In this document: positions 17,236 through 24,948 of the stretch, piece by piece
Layout of the letters: each line of letters opens with the position of its first letter
Numbering within the stretch: position 1 is the stretch's first letter
NCBI RefSeq assembly: GCF_006439355.1
Contig: NZ_VFTG01000019.1
Span: 52,110 to 116,109, forward strand
Source: Mesorhizobium sp. B4-1-3
GTDB taxonomy: Bacteria; Pseudomonadota; Alphaproteobacteria; Rhizobiales; Rhizobiaceae
Length of the DNA: 64,000 bases
Direction: 5' to 3'
Made by a program: the position numbers and the translations under genes
Notes under the pieces: generated by a model
Database searches by the model: none
What the model saw: the letters and a program-made list of their open reading frames with translations, nothing else
Told to the model about the DNA's origin: nothing

Positions 17236-18126
17236 ATGAAAATCGGCTTCATCGGACTTGGTGTCATGGGCGCTCCGATGGCCCGGCATCTCGCCGATGC
17301 CGGGCATGAGATCGTCACGGCCCTTAATCGCTCCCCTCTTCCAAAGGACCTGAAAGCAACGGTCGCCGCCTCCCCTGCCGAGGTGGCGCGGATGTCCGAG
17401 GTCGTCATCACCATGCTCCCCGACACGCCCGACGTAGAGCGCGTCCTGCTCGGGCGGAACGGCGTGCTGGAAGGAGTCTCGGCCGGCAAGCTGGTGATCG
17501 ACATGAGCTCGATCAGCCCGATCGCCACCGCCGAGTTCGCGGCAAGAATCAGGGAAGCAGGCGCCGGCTATCTCGATGCGCCGGTCTCCGGCGGCGAGGT
17601 CGGAGCCAAGGCGGCCAGCCTCACGATCATGGCCGGCGGGCCGGCCGCCGAGTTCCAGCGGGCGCTGCCGATCTTCGAAAAGCTCGGCAAGAACATCACG
17701 CTGATTGGCGAAAAGAACGGCGACGGGCAGACCTGCAAGATCGCCAACCAGATCATCGTGGCGCTCAGCATCGAGGCGGTCGCCGAAGCGCTGGTCTTTG
17801 CCAGCAAGGCCGGTTGCGACCCGGCCAAGGTGCGCTCTGCGCTCATGGGCGGCTTCGCCTCTTCGCGCGTGCTCGAGGTGCATGGCGAACGCATGATCGC
17901 CCGCAGCTTCGCGCCGGGCTTCCGTATACGGCTGCACCAGAAGGACCTTAATCTCGCGCTTGAAAGCGCACGCACGCTCGGCGTGGCGCTGCCAAGCACG
18001 GCGCTGGCGCAGCAACTGATGAACGCCTGTTCGGCACAGGCGGGCGGCGCGGAGGCGGATCATTCGTCACTCGTGCAGGCCCTCGAAACCCTGAGCGATC
18101 ACGAACTGTCAAACGGAAAGGAATAA
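17236..18126 (+). CDS. NAD(P)-dependent 3-hydroxyacid dehydrogenase (tartronate-semialdehyde-reductase type)
   Basis: A 296-residue beta-hydroxyacid dehydrogenase. MKIGFIGLGVMGAPMARHLA is the classical N-terminal signature. YLDAPVSGGEVGAKAASLTI (residues about 113-132) is the substrate loop. KIANQIIVALSIEAVAEALV contains the catalytic Lys, and FRIRLHQKDLNLALESA follows near residue 235. The family reduces tartronate semialdehyde or oxidises 3-hydroxyisobutyrate and similar acids. I choose the ATG at 17236, six bases after GGGAG; a TTG two codons earlier overlaps the binding site. First gene of the plus unit; three bases separate it from the next gene. Confidence 0.87.
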   Translation: MKIGFIGLGVMGAPMARHLADAGHEIVTALNRSPLPKDLKATVAASPAEVARMSEVVITMLPDTPDVERVLLGRNGVLEGVSAGKLVIDMSSISPIATAEFAARIREAGAGYLDAPVSGGEVGAKAASLTIMAGGPAAEFQRALPIFEKLGKNITLIGEKNGDGQTCKIANQIIVALSIEAVAEALVFASKAGCDPAKVRSALMGGFASSRVLEVHGERMIARSFAPGFRIRLHQKDLNLALESARTLGVALPSTALAQQLMNACSAQAGGAEADHSSLVQALETLSDHELSNGKE

Positions 18127-18129
18127 CCG

Positions 18130-18942
18130 ATGCGCGGAACCGGCAAGGCCGATGTCTTCGTCATGCTGGCCCACCCCGTGGGTCATGCGAAGAGCCCTGG
18201 AATCTTCAACGAGATCTTCGAGCAGAAAGGGCTCGACAGCCTGATGGTGCCGCTGAGCTGCCGTCCGGAGGATTTCGATACTTTCTGGGCCGGCATTACC
18301 GCGGCGGAAAACATCCGCGGCGTGATCATCTCGGTGCCCTACAAGGTTCCGGTCTTCCACAAATGCGCGGCCGCCCATGATCGCGCCGCGCGGGTGCAGA
18401 GCGCGAATTCCGTGCGCCGGCAGGCGGATGGCAGCTGGTATGCCGACAATTTCGACGGCGTGGGCTTCATCGAGGGGCTGAAGGCGGGCGAGCACCGGAT
18501 CGCCGGCAAGCGCATCCTCCAGGTCGGCGCCGGCGGCGCGGGCGCATCGCTGACTTACTGCCTTGCCGAAGAAGGCGCGGCGGAAATCCGTTTGACCGAT
18601 ATCGACAAGGGGCGCGCGCAAAGACTCGCTTCGCTGGTCAACAAGTCCTTTCCCAACTGCCGTATCGAGGTCGGCGAAGCCGATCCATCCGGAATGGATA
18701 TGGCGATCAATGCCACGCCATCCGGGCTGAAGGCCGGTGATCCATTGCCGATGGATGTGAGCAAGCTGACGCCGAACATGACCGTGGTCGACATCATCAT
18801 GGAGCCGGCCGAGACGCTGCTGCTCAAGGCGGCGAAGGAGATCGGCTGCCGCATACAGCCGGGACGGCCGATGATGGATTTCCAGGTCGAGGCCATGGCC
18901 GAATTCTTCGACATCGAGCGGAAGGACCGCCGCAATGGCTGA
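18130..18942 (+). CDS. Shikimate-dehydrogenase-like oxidoreductase
   Basis: A 270-residue AroE-fold protein. The substrate domain has VGHAKSPGIFNEIFEQKGLD (the Ser of the S-x-S region is present) and VIISVPYKVPVFHKC with the catalytic Lys. The cofactor domain has ILQVGAGGAGASLTYCLAEE and the usual I-N-A-T-P-S-G string near residue 195. The usual N-T-D-G motif reads NFDGVGF: the catalytic Asp remains, but the Thr is replaced by Phe. This and its setting argue for a catabolic paralog acting on another hydroxy/oxo acid rather than for aromatic amino-acid synthesis. It overlaps the next gene by 8 bases. Confidence 0.82.
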   Translation: MRGTGKADVFVMLAHPVGHAKSPGIFNEIFEQKGLDSLMVPLSCRPEDFDTFWAGITAAENIRGVIISVPYKVPVFHKCAAAHDRAARVQSANSVRRQADGSWYADNFDGVGFIEGLKAGEHRIAGKRILQVGAGGAGASLTYCLAEEGAAEIRLTDIDKGRAQRLASLVNKSFPNCRIEVGEADPSGMDMAINATPSGLKAGDPLPMDVSKLTPNMTVVDIIMEPAETLLLKAAKEIGCRIQPGRPMMDFQVEAMAEFFDIERKDRRNG

Positions 18943-19741
18943 CGCAACGACCGCCGTCGTCATCGGCGGCACGTCCGGCATCGGCCGCGCGATCGCAGAG
19001 CGCTTCGCCGAAGAAGGCTATGAAGTGGTCGTCGCCGGCCGCGACACCGTCCGTGGCAAGGAAGCCGCGAGCGCGTGCGAAAGCATGGGCGCGCCGCGCA
19101 CCCTCTTCGTCCAGGCCGATGTCGCCGACCCCGCCTCGGTCGAAGCGCTGGCGCAAGCCGTCGGCGATGCCTTCGGTACGCCGCATGCCGTGGTCAACTG
19201 CGCCGGTATCCTGCAGAGCGGCAAGCACGTCCTAGACCAGGACCTCGCCGAGGACGAGCGGATGTGGCGCATCAACTACCGCGGCACGCTGCTTGGCTGC
19301 CAAGTGTTCGGGCGGCTGATGTCGGCCGCCGGGCGCGGCGCGATCCTCAATGTCGGCTCGCTCGCCTCCTTCGCGCCGCTGTCGCTGCCGGCCTACACGC
19401 CCGGAAAGCACGCGGTGCTGGCGCTGACGCAGATGCTTGCGGCGGAGCTCGGCCCGCGCGGCGTTCGCGTCAATGCCGTGGCGCCGGGCTACACGCTGTC
19501 GGACGGACTGAAGGCGAAGATCGCCAAGGGCGAACGCAATCCGGAAGCGATCCGGGCTACGACCGCGCTGCGCCGCTTCGTCGAGCCGTGCGATGTCGCC
19601 GAGGCGGCGTTGTTTCTCTGCTCAGACCGAGCGGCCTCGATCACCGGCGTCACACTTCCGGTCGATGCCGGCTGGCTTGTCCAGGCACCCTATGCGCAGT
19701 ACCTGCAGGGCAACCCCATTCGGCAAACGCCGGCAATCTGA
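18935..19741 (+). CDS. SDR family NAD(P)-dependent oxidoreductase
   Basis: A 268-residue classical short-chain dehydrogenase. The cofactor motif is VIGGTSGIGRAIAERF at residues 9-24, with VNCAGIL near residue 87. The catalytic Ser lies in NVGSLASFAPLSLP, and the Y-x-x-x-K pair is in AYTPGKHAVLAL near residue 155. NAVAPGYTLSDGL follows, then ITGVTLPVDAGWL at the C-terminus. It oxidises or reduces an alcohol/ketone intermediate of the pathway. Eight-base overlap with the gene before and eleven bases to the next make it part of the 17236-20944 operon. Confidence 0.9.
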   Translation: MADATTAVVIGGTSGIGRAIAERFAEEGYEVVVAGRDTVRGKEAASACESMGAPRTLFVQADVADPASVEALAQAVGDAFGTPHAVVNCAGILQSGKHVLDQDLAEDERMWRINYRGTLLGCQVFGRLMSAAGRGAILNVGSLASFAPLSLPAYTPGKHAVLALTQMLAAELGPRGVRVNAVAPGYTLSDGLKAKIAKGERNPEAIRATTALRRFVEPCDVAEAALFLCSDRAASITGVTLPVDAGWLVQAPYAQYLQGNPIRQTPAI

Positions 19742-19751
19742 GAGGCATACC

Positions 19752-20099
19752 GTGGGCGATATCCAGCGCTTCGACTTCGACACCCGCATCCATCACGGCG
19801 TCATCCACAACGGCACGCTCTACCTCACCGGTCAGGTGGCGAGGCCAGGCCAGTCCGCGGCCGACCAGATGCGCGAGGTGCTCGGCAAGATCGACGTGCT
19901 GCTTGCGAAGGCCGGCACCGACAAGACCCGCATCCTCCACGTCCAGATGTGGCTGGACGACGTGCGCGATTTCGACGAGGTGAACACGGTGTGGGACGGC
20001 TGGATGCCGAAAGAGCATGCGCCGGCGCGCTCCTCCGGCGAAGGCCGGATGGCCAAGCCCGGCATGCTGGTCGAACTCATCGTCACCGCGGCGGTTTGA
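19752..20099 (+). CDS. RidA family (enamine/imine deaminase)
   Basis: A 115-residue protein with GTG start at 19752, preceded by GAGAGG at suitable spacing. It shows the YjgF/RidA layout: VIHNGTLYLTGQVARPGQ in the N-terminal half, ADQMREVLGKIDVLLAKAGT in the first helix, then ILHVQMWLDDVRDF. The C-terminal part has MPKEHAPARSSGEGRM and LVELIVTAAV. The Arg and Glu that bind carboxylate and water appear kept. RidA proteins hydrolyse 2-imino acids released by PLP enzymes or amino-acid oxidases, so it plausibly serves the FAD oxidase at 15129. Confidence 0.88.
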   Translation: MGDIQRFDFDTRIHHGVIHNGTLYLTGQVARPGQSAADQMREVLGKIDVLLAKAGTDKTRILHVQMWLDDVRDFDEVNTVWDGWMPKEHAPARSSGEGRMAKPGMLVELIVTAAV

Positions 20100-20155
20100 A
20101 TGGTCTTGCCGGTTCGGGCATCATCCCGAATCTGAACTTGGACGGAAGAACCTGA

Positions 20156-20944
20156 ATGACGAAGCGCAAGCCGCTTTCCACCATGTTGGCGGAGAGCCTG
20201 GCCGAAAAGATCCGCTCCGGCGAGTTGCAGCCCGGCGCGCAACTGCCGACCGAGGCGGAGCTTTGCGCCGAATATGATGTCAGCCGCACCGTCGTGCGCG
20301 AGGCGGTGGCGCGGCTGCGCTCGGAAGGTATGGTGGTGCCGCAGCAGGGACGCGGCATGTTCGTCAGCGAAACGCCGACCCCGCGCAATTTTTCAATTCC
20401 CGACGAGGCGCTGCGCACGCTGCCGGAAACCATCGCGCTGCTCGAATTGCGGTTGAGCGTCGAAGTGGAATCCGCGGGGCTCTGCGCGGAACGCCGCACC
20501 GACAAGGAAGCGCGCGCTATCCGTGTCATGATGGACGATATCGACGCCCGGCACGCCGACCCCGCCGCCGTCCAGATTCATTACGATTACGATTTCCACC
20601 TCGCGATCGCCAAGGCGGCGCGCAACGAGTTCATCCACGGCTTTCTCGCCTATCTCGGGCCGATGATCGTGCCGCGTTTCCAGCTCGGCTATGTGGTCGA
20701 GCCGGCGCTCAAGGACAGCTACTACGCGCGCATCCACGGCGAGCACAAAGCCATCGTCGACGCTATCGAAAGGCAGGACGCAGGCAAGGCCCGGCAAGCC
20801 ATGCGCAAGCATCTGCAGAACAGCCTGGGTCGCGTGCGCGCGCTGGCGAAGGCGTCGGGGATCGAGGCAACGGACGCCGAGCAAAAGGCCGCGGCGGCTT
20901 CGCTCTTCACGAGCATGAAAAGACCGCTGCCGACAGGGACATAG
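20156..20944 (+). CDS. FadR-type GntR family transcriptional regulator
   Basis: A 262-residue repressor. The N-terminal winged helix carries the GntR signature: LAEKIRSGELQPGAQLPTEA, ELCAEYDVSRTVVREAVARL and GMVVPQQGRGMFVS (residues about 14-75). The C-terminal all-helical FCD ligand domain has LLELRLSVEVESAGLCAERR and DYDFHLAIAKAARNEFIHGF, with the Asp and His residues that bind metal, and HGEHKAIVDAIERQD. It closes the operon begun at 17236 and probably binds the inverted repeat at 17168. The inducer is presumably a carboxylic acid of the pathway. Confidence 0.9.
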   Translation: MTKRKPLSTMLAESLAEKIRSGELQPGAQLPTEAELCAEYDVSRTVVREAVARLRSEGMVVPQQGRGMFVSETPTPRNFSIPDEALRTLPETIALLELRLSVEVESAGLCAERRTDKEARAIRVMMDDIDARHADPAAVQIHYDYDFHLAIAKAARNEFIHGFLAYLGPMIVPRFQLGYVVEPALKDSYYARIHGEHKAIVDAIERQDAGKARQAMRKHLQNSLGRVRALAKASGIEATDAEQKAAAASLFTSMKRPLPTGT

Positions 20945-21206
20945 GCCTCGAGCCTGAACACGCAAACCATCACACGGTTGCGAAAGCCATGTTTTGCTTC
21001 GCCTGGCGGCCGGATTCTGCTCTATCGCCGTTAAAGGCACTGTTTTTCTTTGGTTTGCGGCCTCACCAATCACGCGTGCGGCACGGAACGTTTCGGGCCC
21101 CGAAAAACCATTTCGAAAGTTTATCTTTCCTTTTTGCTGCTTTTCTTGGTTTCGCGGCATCGGCCCAAGCCGCAAACTGAGCATCAAGCAATCGGGGAAG
21201 ACCTGC

Positions 21207-21917
21207 GTGACGACAGCCTTCATCACAGGTGCGACGAGCGGCATAGGGCGCGCCATGGCGGTCGCCTTGAGCGATGCCGGCTACGAGGTCTATGCGGTCG
21301 GTCGCAGCAAGGCGGCGCTTAAAGAACTGCAGGCCGAACGCCCAGGCATCGTACCGATCGCCGTCGACGTCACCGATCGCGAAGCGCTGGAATCGGTGTT
21401 GGCGGGCCTCAGCATCGACGTCTTGATCAACAATGCCGGCATCATGCCGCCGCTCGGCAATTTCGCCGACATGAAAATCGCCGATATCGACACCACGCTG
21501 GAGGTGAACCTCAGCGCGGCAATCCTGCTCACCCGGCTCGTCGTGCCGCAGATGCGCGAGCGGCAGTCCGGACACATATTGTTTACGGGCTCGGTCGCGG
21601 GCCACGCGGTATTCTCCAACATCGCCGTCTATGCGGCCACCAAGGCCGCCATCTCCGGTTTTGCCGGCGCGCTGCGCGCCGACCTCTCCCCATCCGGCAT
21701 CCGCGTCACCGAGATCGTCGCCGGCCGTGTCGAGACGCAGCTCTACCAGGACATCCTCGACGCCAAGGCTCGCGAAGCCATGTACGCCAGCAAAGTGGTG
21801 CAGCCGGATGACGTGGCCAGGATGGTCGTCGGCGTGCTCGCGCTCCCCGCATGGGCCGACGTTACCCGTTTCGACATCATGCCGACCTGGCCAACCTCGC
21901 CCAGCGGCACCAAGTAA
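21207..21917 (+). CDS. SDR family oxidoreductase
   Basis: A 236-residue classical SDR. I start it at the GTG at 21207, six bases after GGGGAAG; the longer upstream frame has no coding character. Motifs: TAFITGATSGIGRAMAVALS (cofactor), VLINNAGIMPPLG, TGSVAGHAVFSNI with the Ser, and VYAATKAAISGF with Tyr and Lys. The N-terminal glycine motif followed by YAVGRSKAALKEL suggests NADP preference (Arg after the second strand). It starts a new unit behind a 262-base gap and is followed by another SDR after 11 bases. Confidence 0.87.
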   Translation: MTTAFITGATSGIGRAMAVALSDAGYEVYAVGRSKAALKELQAERPGIVPIAVDVTDREALESVLAGLSIDVLINNAGIMPPLGNFADMKIADIDTTLEVNLSAAILLTRLVVPQMRERQSGHILFTGSVAGHAVFSNIAVYAATKAAISGFAGALRADLSPSGIRVTEIVAGRVETQLYQDILDAKAREAMYASKVVQPDDVARMVVGVLALPAWADVTRFDIMPTWPTSPSGTK

Positions 21918-21928
21918 GGAACACTGGA

Positions 21929-22678
21929 ATGAAGGATCTTTCCGTTCTGATCGTTGGCGGGGGCGCCGGCCTCGGCGCGCTTCTCGCCCGCATGGCCGTG
22001 GAGGCCGGCGCGGCAAAGGTCGGCATCATCGACATCAACAGGGACGCAGCCGAGGACGCGCTTGCGCCCGCGAAGGCCAAGGGCCTGCCGACGGCGGCCG
22101 CGACCTGCGACATCCAGGTCGGCCCGCAGTGCCACGCCGCCTTCGATGCAATCGTCGCGAAGCTCGGGCGCGTCGACACGCTGATCAACTGCGCCGCGAT
22201 CTATCCGCGCCGGCCACTGCTCGAAATCACCGACGCCGAGTGGGACGCCTCCAACGGCATCAACATCAAGGGCACTTACCACATGATGGTGGCGGCGGTT
22301 CGCCACATGCAGGCGCAGGAGCCGAAAGCCCAGGTGCGCGGCCGCATCGTCAACCTGACATCCGTCGACGCCTTCAAGGCGCATCCACAGAACGCGCACT
22401 ACGCGGCCACCAAGGCAGCCGTCGTCAGCCTGACGCGCTCCTTTGCTCATTATGTCGCCAAGGACGGGATCCTGGTGAATTCCGTCGCCCCCGCCGGCAT
22501 GGCCACGGAGAAAGCCAAGGCGCTCGGCTTCCTCGAGGAACTGGCCAAGGCGAGCCCGCTCGGCCGCGGCGCCGAGCCGACCGAAATCGCCGAATGGGTG
22601 CTCATGACCGGTGGGCCCAAGAACACCTATATGACCGGCGAAAACGTCATCGTTTCAGGCGGTTACATCTACGCCTGA
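21929..22678 (+). CDS. SDR family oxidoreductase
   Basis: A 249-residue SDR starting at the ATG at 21929 after AAGGA. The cofactor loop is VLIVGGGAGLGALLARMAVE, a G-G-G-A-G-L-G variant of the usual motif, and the Asp in GIIDINRDAAE points to NAD. LINCAAIYPRRPLLEIT, NLTSVDAFKAHPQNAHYAAT (Ser, Tyr) and the following Lys complete the active site. The C-terminus has the usual N-V-I-V-S-G-G-Y ending. It probably forms a pair with the SDR just upstream, one oxidising and one reducing, but no substrate can be named. Confidence 0.87.
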   Translation: MKDLSVLIVGGGAGLGALLARMAVEAGAAKVGIIDINRDAAEDALAPAKAKGLPTAAATCDIQVGPQCHAAFDAIVAKLGRVDTLINCAAIYPRRPLLEITDAEWDASNGINIKGTYHMMVAAVRHMQAQEPKAQVRGRIVNLTSVDAFKAHPQNAHYAATKAAVVSLTRSFAHYVAKDGILVNSVAPAGMATEKAKALGFLEELAKASPLGRGAEPTEIAEWVLMTGGPKNTYMTGENVIVSGGYIYA

Positions 22679-22758
22679 CCACTTCGCCAGCCGGGGGCGG
22701 CTGACATCCAGCAGTGCATGACCGACGGAGTCTCGAACGAAAGGAGGCGGAATTCACC

Positions 22759-23706
22759 ATGACCGGCAAGCTTCGCCTTCCCTCGCTCAACGCTCTGCGC
22801 GTCTTCCACGCGGTCGTGCAGCACAAGAGCTTCCGACAAGCAGCGGATGAGCTCTTAGTCACGCCGCAGGCGGTCGGCCAGCAGATCAAGCTCCTGGAAG
22901 ACACGCTGCAGGTGACGCTGTTCGAACGCAAGGGCCGATCGATCGAACTGACCGAGTCGGCGATCCTGCTCTCGCACTACGTCAAGGCCGGCTTCGACGA
23001 ATTCTCCGAAGGCGTGCGCCGCGTCACCAAGTCGAACTACCGCGACCGCATCAACCTCAATGCCAGCCCCTATTTCGCCACGCATTATCTGTTGCCGAGG
23101 CTTTCGCTCTTCCGCGAGATCCTGCCGGGCGCGGACCTTCGCCTGACCACGATGGTCGACCTGCCCGATTTCGGGCGCGACGACATCGATATGACGGTGC
23201 AGTGGGGCTACGGAAACTGGCCCGACTACGAGACCACGCTGCTGGTGCCGGACCCGAAGATCATCTGCTGCACGCCGGCGATCGGCGAAAAGATAAAATC
23301 GGCGCAAGATCTTACGCGGTTCACACTGCTCGACACGGTCAAGTCGAAGCGCCTGTGGCCCGACATATTGCGCCACCTCGGAGTGGAGCTGACGGAGGGC
23401 GACCGCAGCGTCAGCTTCGACGATGCGGCGACCATGCGCCGGGCCACCCTGCAAGGCATCGGCGTGGGCCTGGTCTCCGTCATCGACGCCGAAGAGGATT
23501 TCCGGTCGGGGGCGCTGGTCGCGCCGATCGGCCGGGATGCCATTGCAGATATGAAGCCGGAGGAAGTCCCCGGCTTTTACCTCGTCGTCCCGCGCGGGCA
23601 TCTGCGCGTGAAGGCGGTGGCCGCGCTTCATCGCTGGCTCGTCCAGCAGGATTGGCGAAGCGATCTCAAGATTTCCCTGCCGAAACCGACCCCGCTTTCC
23701 GACTAG
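22759..23706 (+). CDS. LysR family transcriptional regulator (GcvA-like)
   Basis: A 315-residue LysR regulator. I choose the ATG at 22759, which follows AAGGAGG at 22741, over an ATG 15 codons earlier. The winged helix reads LPSLNALRVFHAVVQHKSFR, then QAADELLVTPQAVGQQIKLL and LFERKGRSIELTE (residues 7-70). The effector domain follows with NASPYFATHYLLPRL and VDLPDFGRDDIDMTVQWGYG, close to the GcvA branch. It stands right before the amino-acid ABC transporter genes and probably controls them, possibly also the two SDR genes upstream. A 12-bp hairpin lies just after the stop. Confidence 0.9.
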   Translation: MTGKLRLPSLNALRVFHAVVQHKSFRQAADELLVTPQAVGQQIKLLEDTLQVTLFERKGRSIELTESAILLSHYVKAGFDEFSEGVRRVTKSNYRDRINLNASPYFATHYLLPRLSLFREILPGADLRLTTMVDLPDFGRDDIDMTVQWGYGNWPDYETTLLVPDPKIICCTPAIGEKIKSAQDLTRFTLLDTVKSKRLWPDILRHLGVELTEGDRSVSFDDAATMRRATLQGIGVGLVSVIDAEEDFRSGALVAPIGRDAIADMKPEEVPGFYLVVPRGHLRVKAVAALHRWLVQQDWRSDLKISLPKPTPLSD

Positions 23707-23724
23707 CAGGCGGGCTTCGAGACC

Positions 23725-23752
23725 GAGCGCCGCAAGGCATCTTGCGGCGCTC
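23725..23752 (+). terminator. Perfect 12-bp hairpin between the LysR gene and the transporter operon
   Basis: GAGCGCCGCAAG (23725-23736), loop GCAT, CTTGCGGCGCTC (23741-23752). The stem is perfect and GC-rich but is followed by CAACAACAAG, not a T-run. It could end the regulator transcript by a non-canonical route, or stabilise the abundant mRNA of the binding protein that starts 43 bases later. Confidence 0.55.
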
Positions 23753-23795
23753 CAACAACAAGAAACGAAATAACCTCAACAGTGGAGACAACAAC

Positions 23796-24830
23796 ATGAA
23801 AATGATCAAATGGGGGGCCGCTGCCATGGCCCTTGGCCTCGTGCATTTCGCGGCGCCGGCCGAGGCGGCCGGCGGCAAGACGCTGGAGACCGTGAAGGCG
23901 CGCGGCGTGCTCAACTGCACCGGCCATGACGGCTCCTATCTCGGCTTCGCCGAAGTCGACGACAAGGGTAACTGGAAGGGCATGGACATCGACCTTTGCA
24001 AGGCCGTGGCGACCGCCGTGTTCGGCGATCCGGCGAAGCTGAAGGTCGTGCCGATCAGCTGGGCGCAGCGCTGGCCCTCGCTCCAGTCGGGCGACGTCGA
24101 CATCATCATCAAGGCCTCCGGCGGCACGCTCAGCCGCGACACGGAGCTCGGCCTGCAATTCTCCAATTCGTATTATCTCGGCACGACCAAGGTGATGGCG
24201 CATAAGGAGCTCAACCTGAAGTCGCTCAAGGACGCCAATGGCGGCACGATCTGCATTCCCGCCGGCACCTCGCAGGAGCAGCAGGTCGCCGCCTACGCCC
24301 AGAAGCTCGGCATCAAGCTCGAGCCGGTGCTGATCGAAAAGACCGAGGAGCTCGAGCAGGCCTACTTCTCCGGCCGCTGCGATCTCTACGCGCAGTGGGG
24401 GCCGACACTCGCCATCGCCCGCATCGCCAAGAGCAAGGTTGAGGACCATGTCATCCTGCCCGACGTGCTCGCCGTCGAGCCAGAGGTCATGATCATGCGC
24501 CAGGGCGACGACAACTGGGTCGACATCGCCAACTGGACGTTGAGCACCCTGACCTTCGCCGAGCAGGAAGGCATCACCTCCAAGAACGTCGACGAGATCA
24601 AGGCCAAGCCGACCTCGCCGCAGGTGGCGAAATTCCTCGGCGTCACGCCCGGCATGGGCAAGGGCCTCGGGCTTTCGGACGACTGGGCCTACAACGTGAT
24701 CAAGAAGGTCGGCAATTACGGCGAGATCTTCGAGCGCGATCTCGGCAAGGGCTCGCCATACAAGATGGATCGCGAGCTGACCAATTTGTGGAACAATGGC
24801 GGTGTTCTGTTCCCGCTGGTGATCGATTGA
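23796..24830 (+). CDS. Amino-acid ABC transporter substrate-binding protein (AapJ type)
   Basis: A 344-residue periplasmic binding protein. Residues 1-24 form a signal peptide (MKMIKWGAAAMALGLVHFAA, then PAEAAGG with an A-x-A site). The mature part opens with LETVKARGVLNCTGHDG, then DDKGNWKGMDIDLCKAVATA and WAQRWPSLQSGDVDIIIKAS, the order seen in AapJ/BztA proteins of the general L-amino-acid transporter. NYGEIFERDLGKGSPYKM near the C-terminus is also typical. The true aap operon of rhizobia is usually elsewhere, so this is probably a paralog with its own substrate. The three partner genes follow. The stop codon lies inside a 20-bp tandem repeat. Confidence 0.88.
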   Translation: MKMIKWGAAAMALGLVHFAAPAEAAGGKTLETVKARGVLNCTGHDGSYLGFAEVDDKGNWKGMDIDLCKAVATAVFGDPAKLKVVPISWAQRWPSLQSGDVDIIIKASGGTLSRDTELGLQFSNSYYLGTTKVMAHKELNLKSLKDANGGTICIPAGTSQEQQVAAYAQKLGIKLEPVLIEKTEELEQAYFSGRCDLYAQWGPTLAIARIAKSKVEDHVILPDVLAVEPEVMIMRQGDDNWVDIANWTLSTLTFAEQEGITSKNVDEIKAKPTSPQVAKFLGVTPGMGKGLGLSDDWAYNVIKKVGNYGEIFERDLGKGSPYKMDRELTNLWNNGGVLFPLVID

Positions 24831-24873
24831 TCCCCTTGGTGATCGACTGATCCCCTTGGTGATCGATTGATCC
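24818..24873 (+). repeat. 20-bp tandem repeat over the end of the binding-protein gene
   Basis: Three head-to-tail copies: ggtgatcgattgatcccctt (24818-24837), a second copy with one change (24838-24857), and a third of 16 bases (24858-24873). Each copy carries the last codons and the stop of the gene, so the extra copies are translated only if the first stop is read through. It looks like slippage during replication. Confidence 0.85.
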
Positions 24874-24948
24874 GTTCCTAACGCATCCGCTTTGAGCTCC
24901 GCCCGGCTGCCTGCCCGGCGGAGCCGGCGCCAATTCGGGAAGATCCTG

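Noticed and set aside
21093..21116. Inverted repeat TTTCGG..CCGAAA in the gap before the SDR genes, considered as terminator
   Set aside because: The stem is only six bases with a three-base loop, and only a short A-run follows. Not convincing as a transcription end for either strand.
20989..21180. Short frame ending in a signal-peptide-like stretch (FLFAAFLGFAASAQAAN)
   Set aside because: It looks like a secretion signal with a cleavage site, but it stops straight after and has no mature part. It may be the relic of a lost periplasmic protein, or chance; too weak to annotate.
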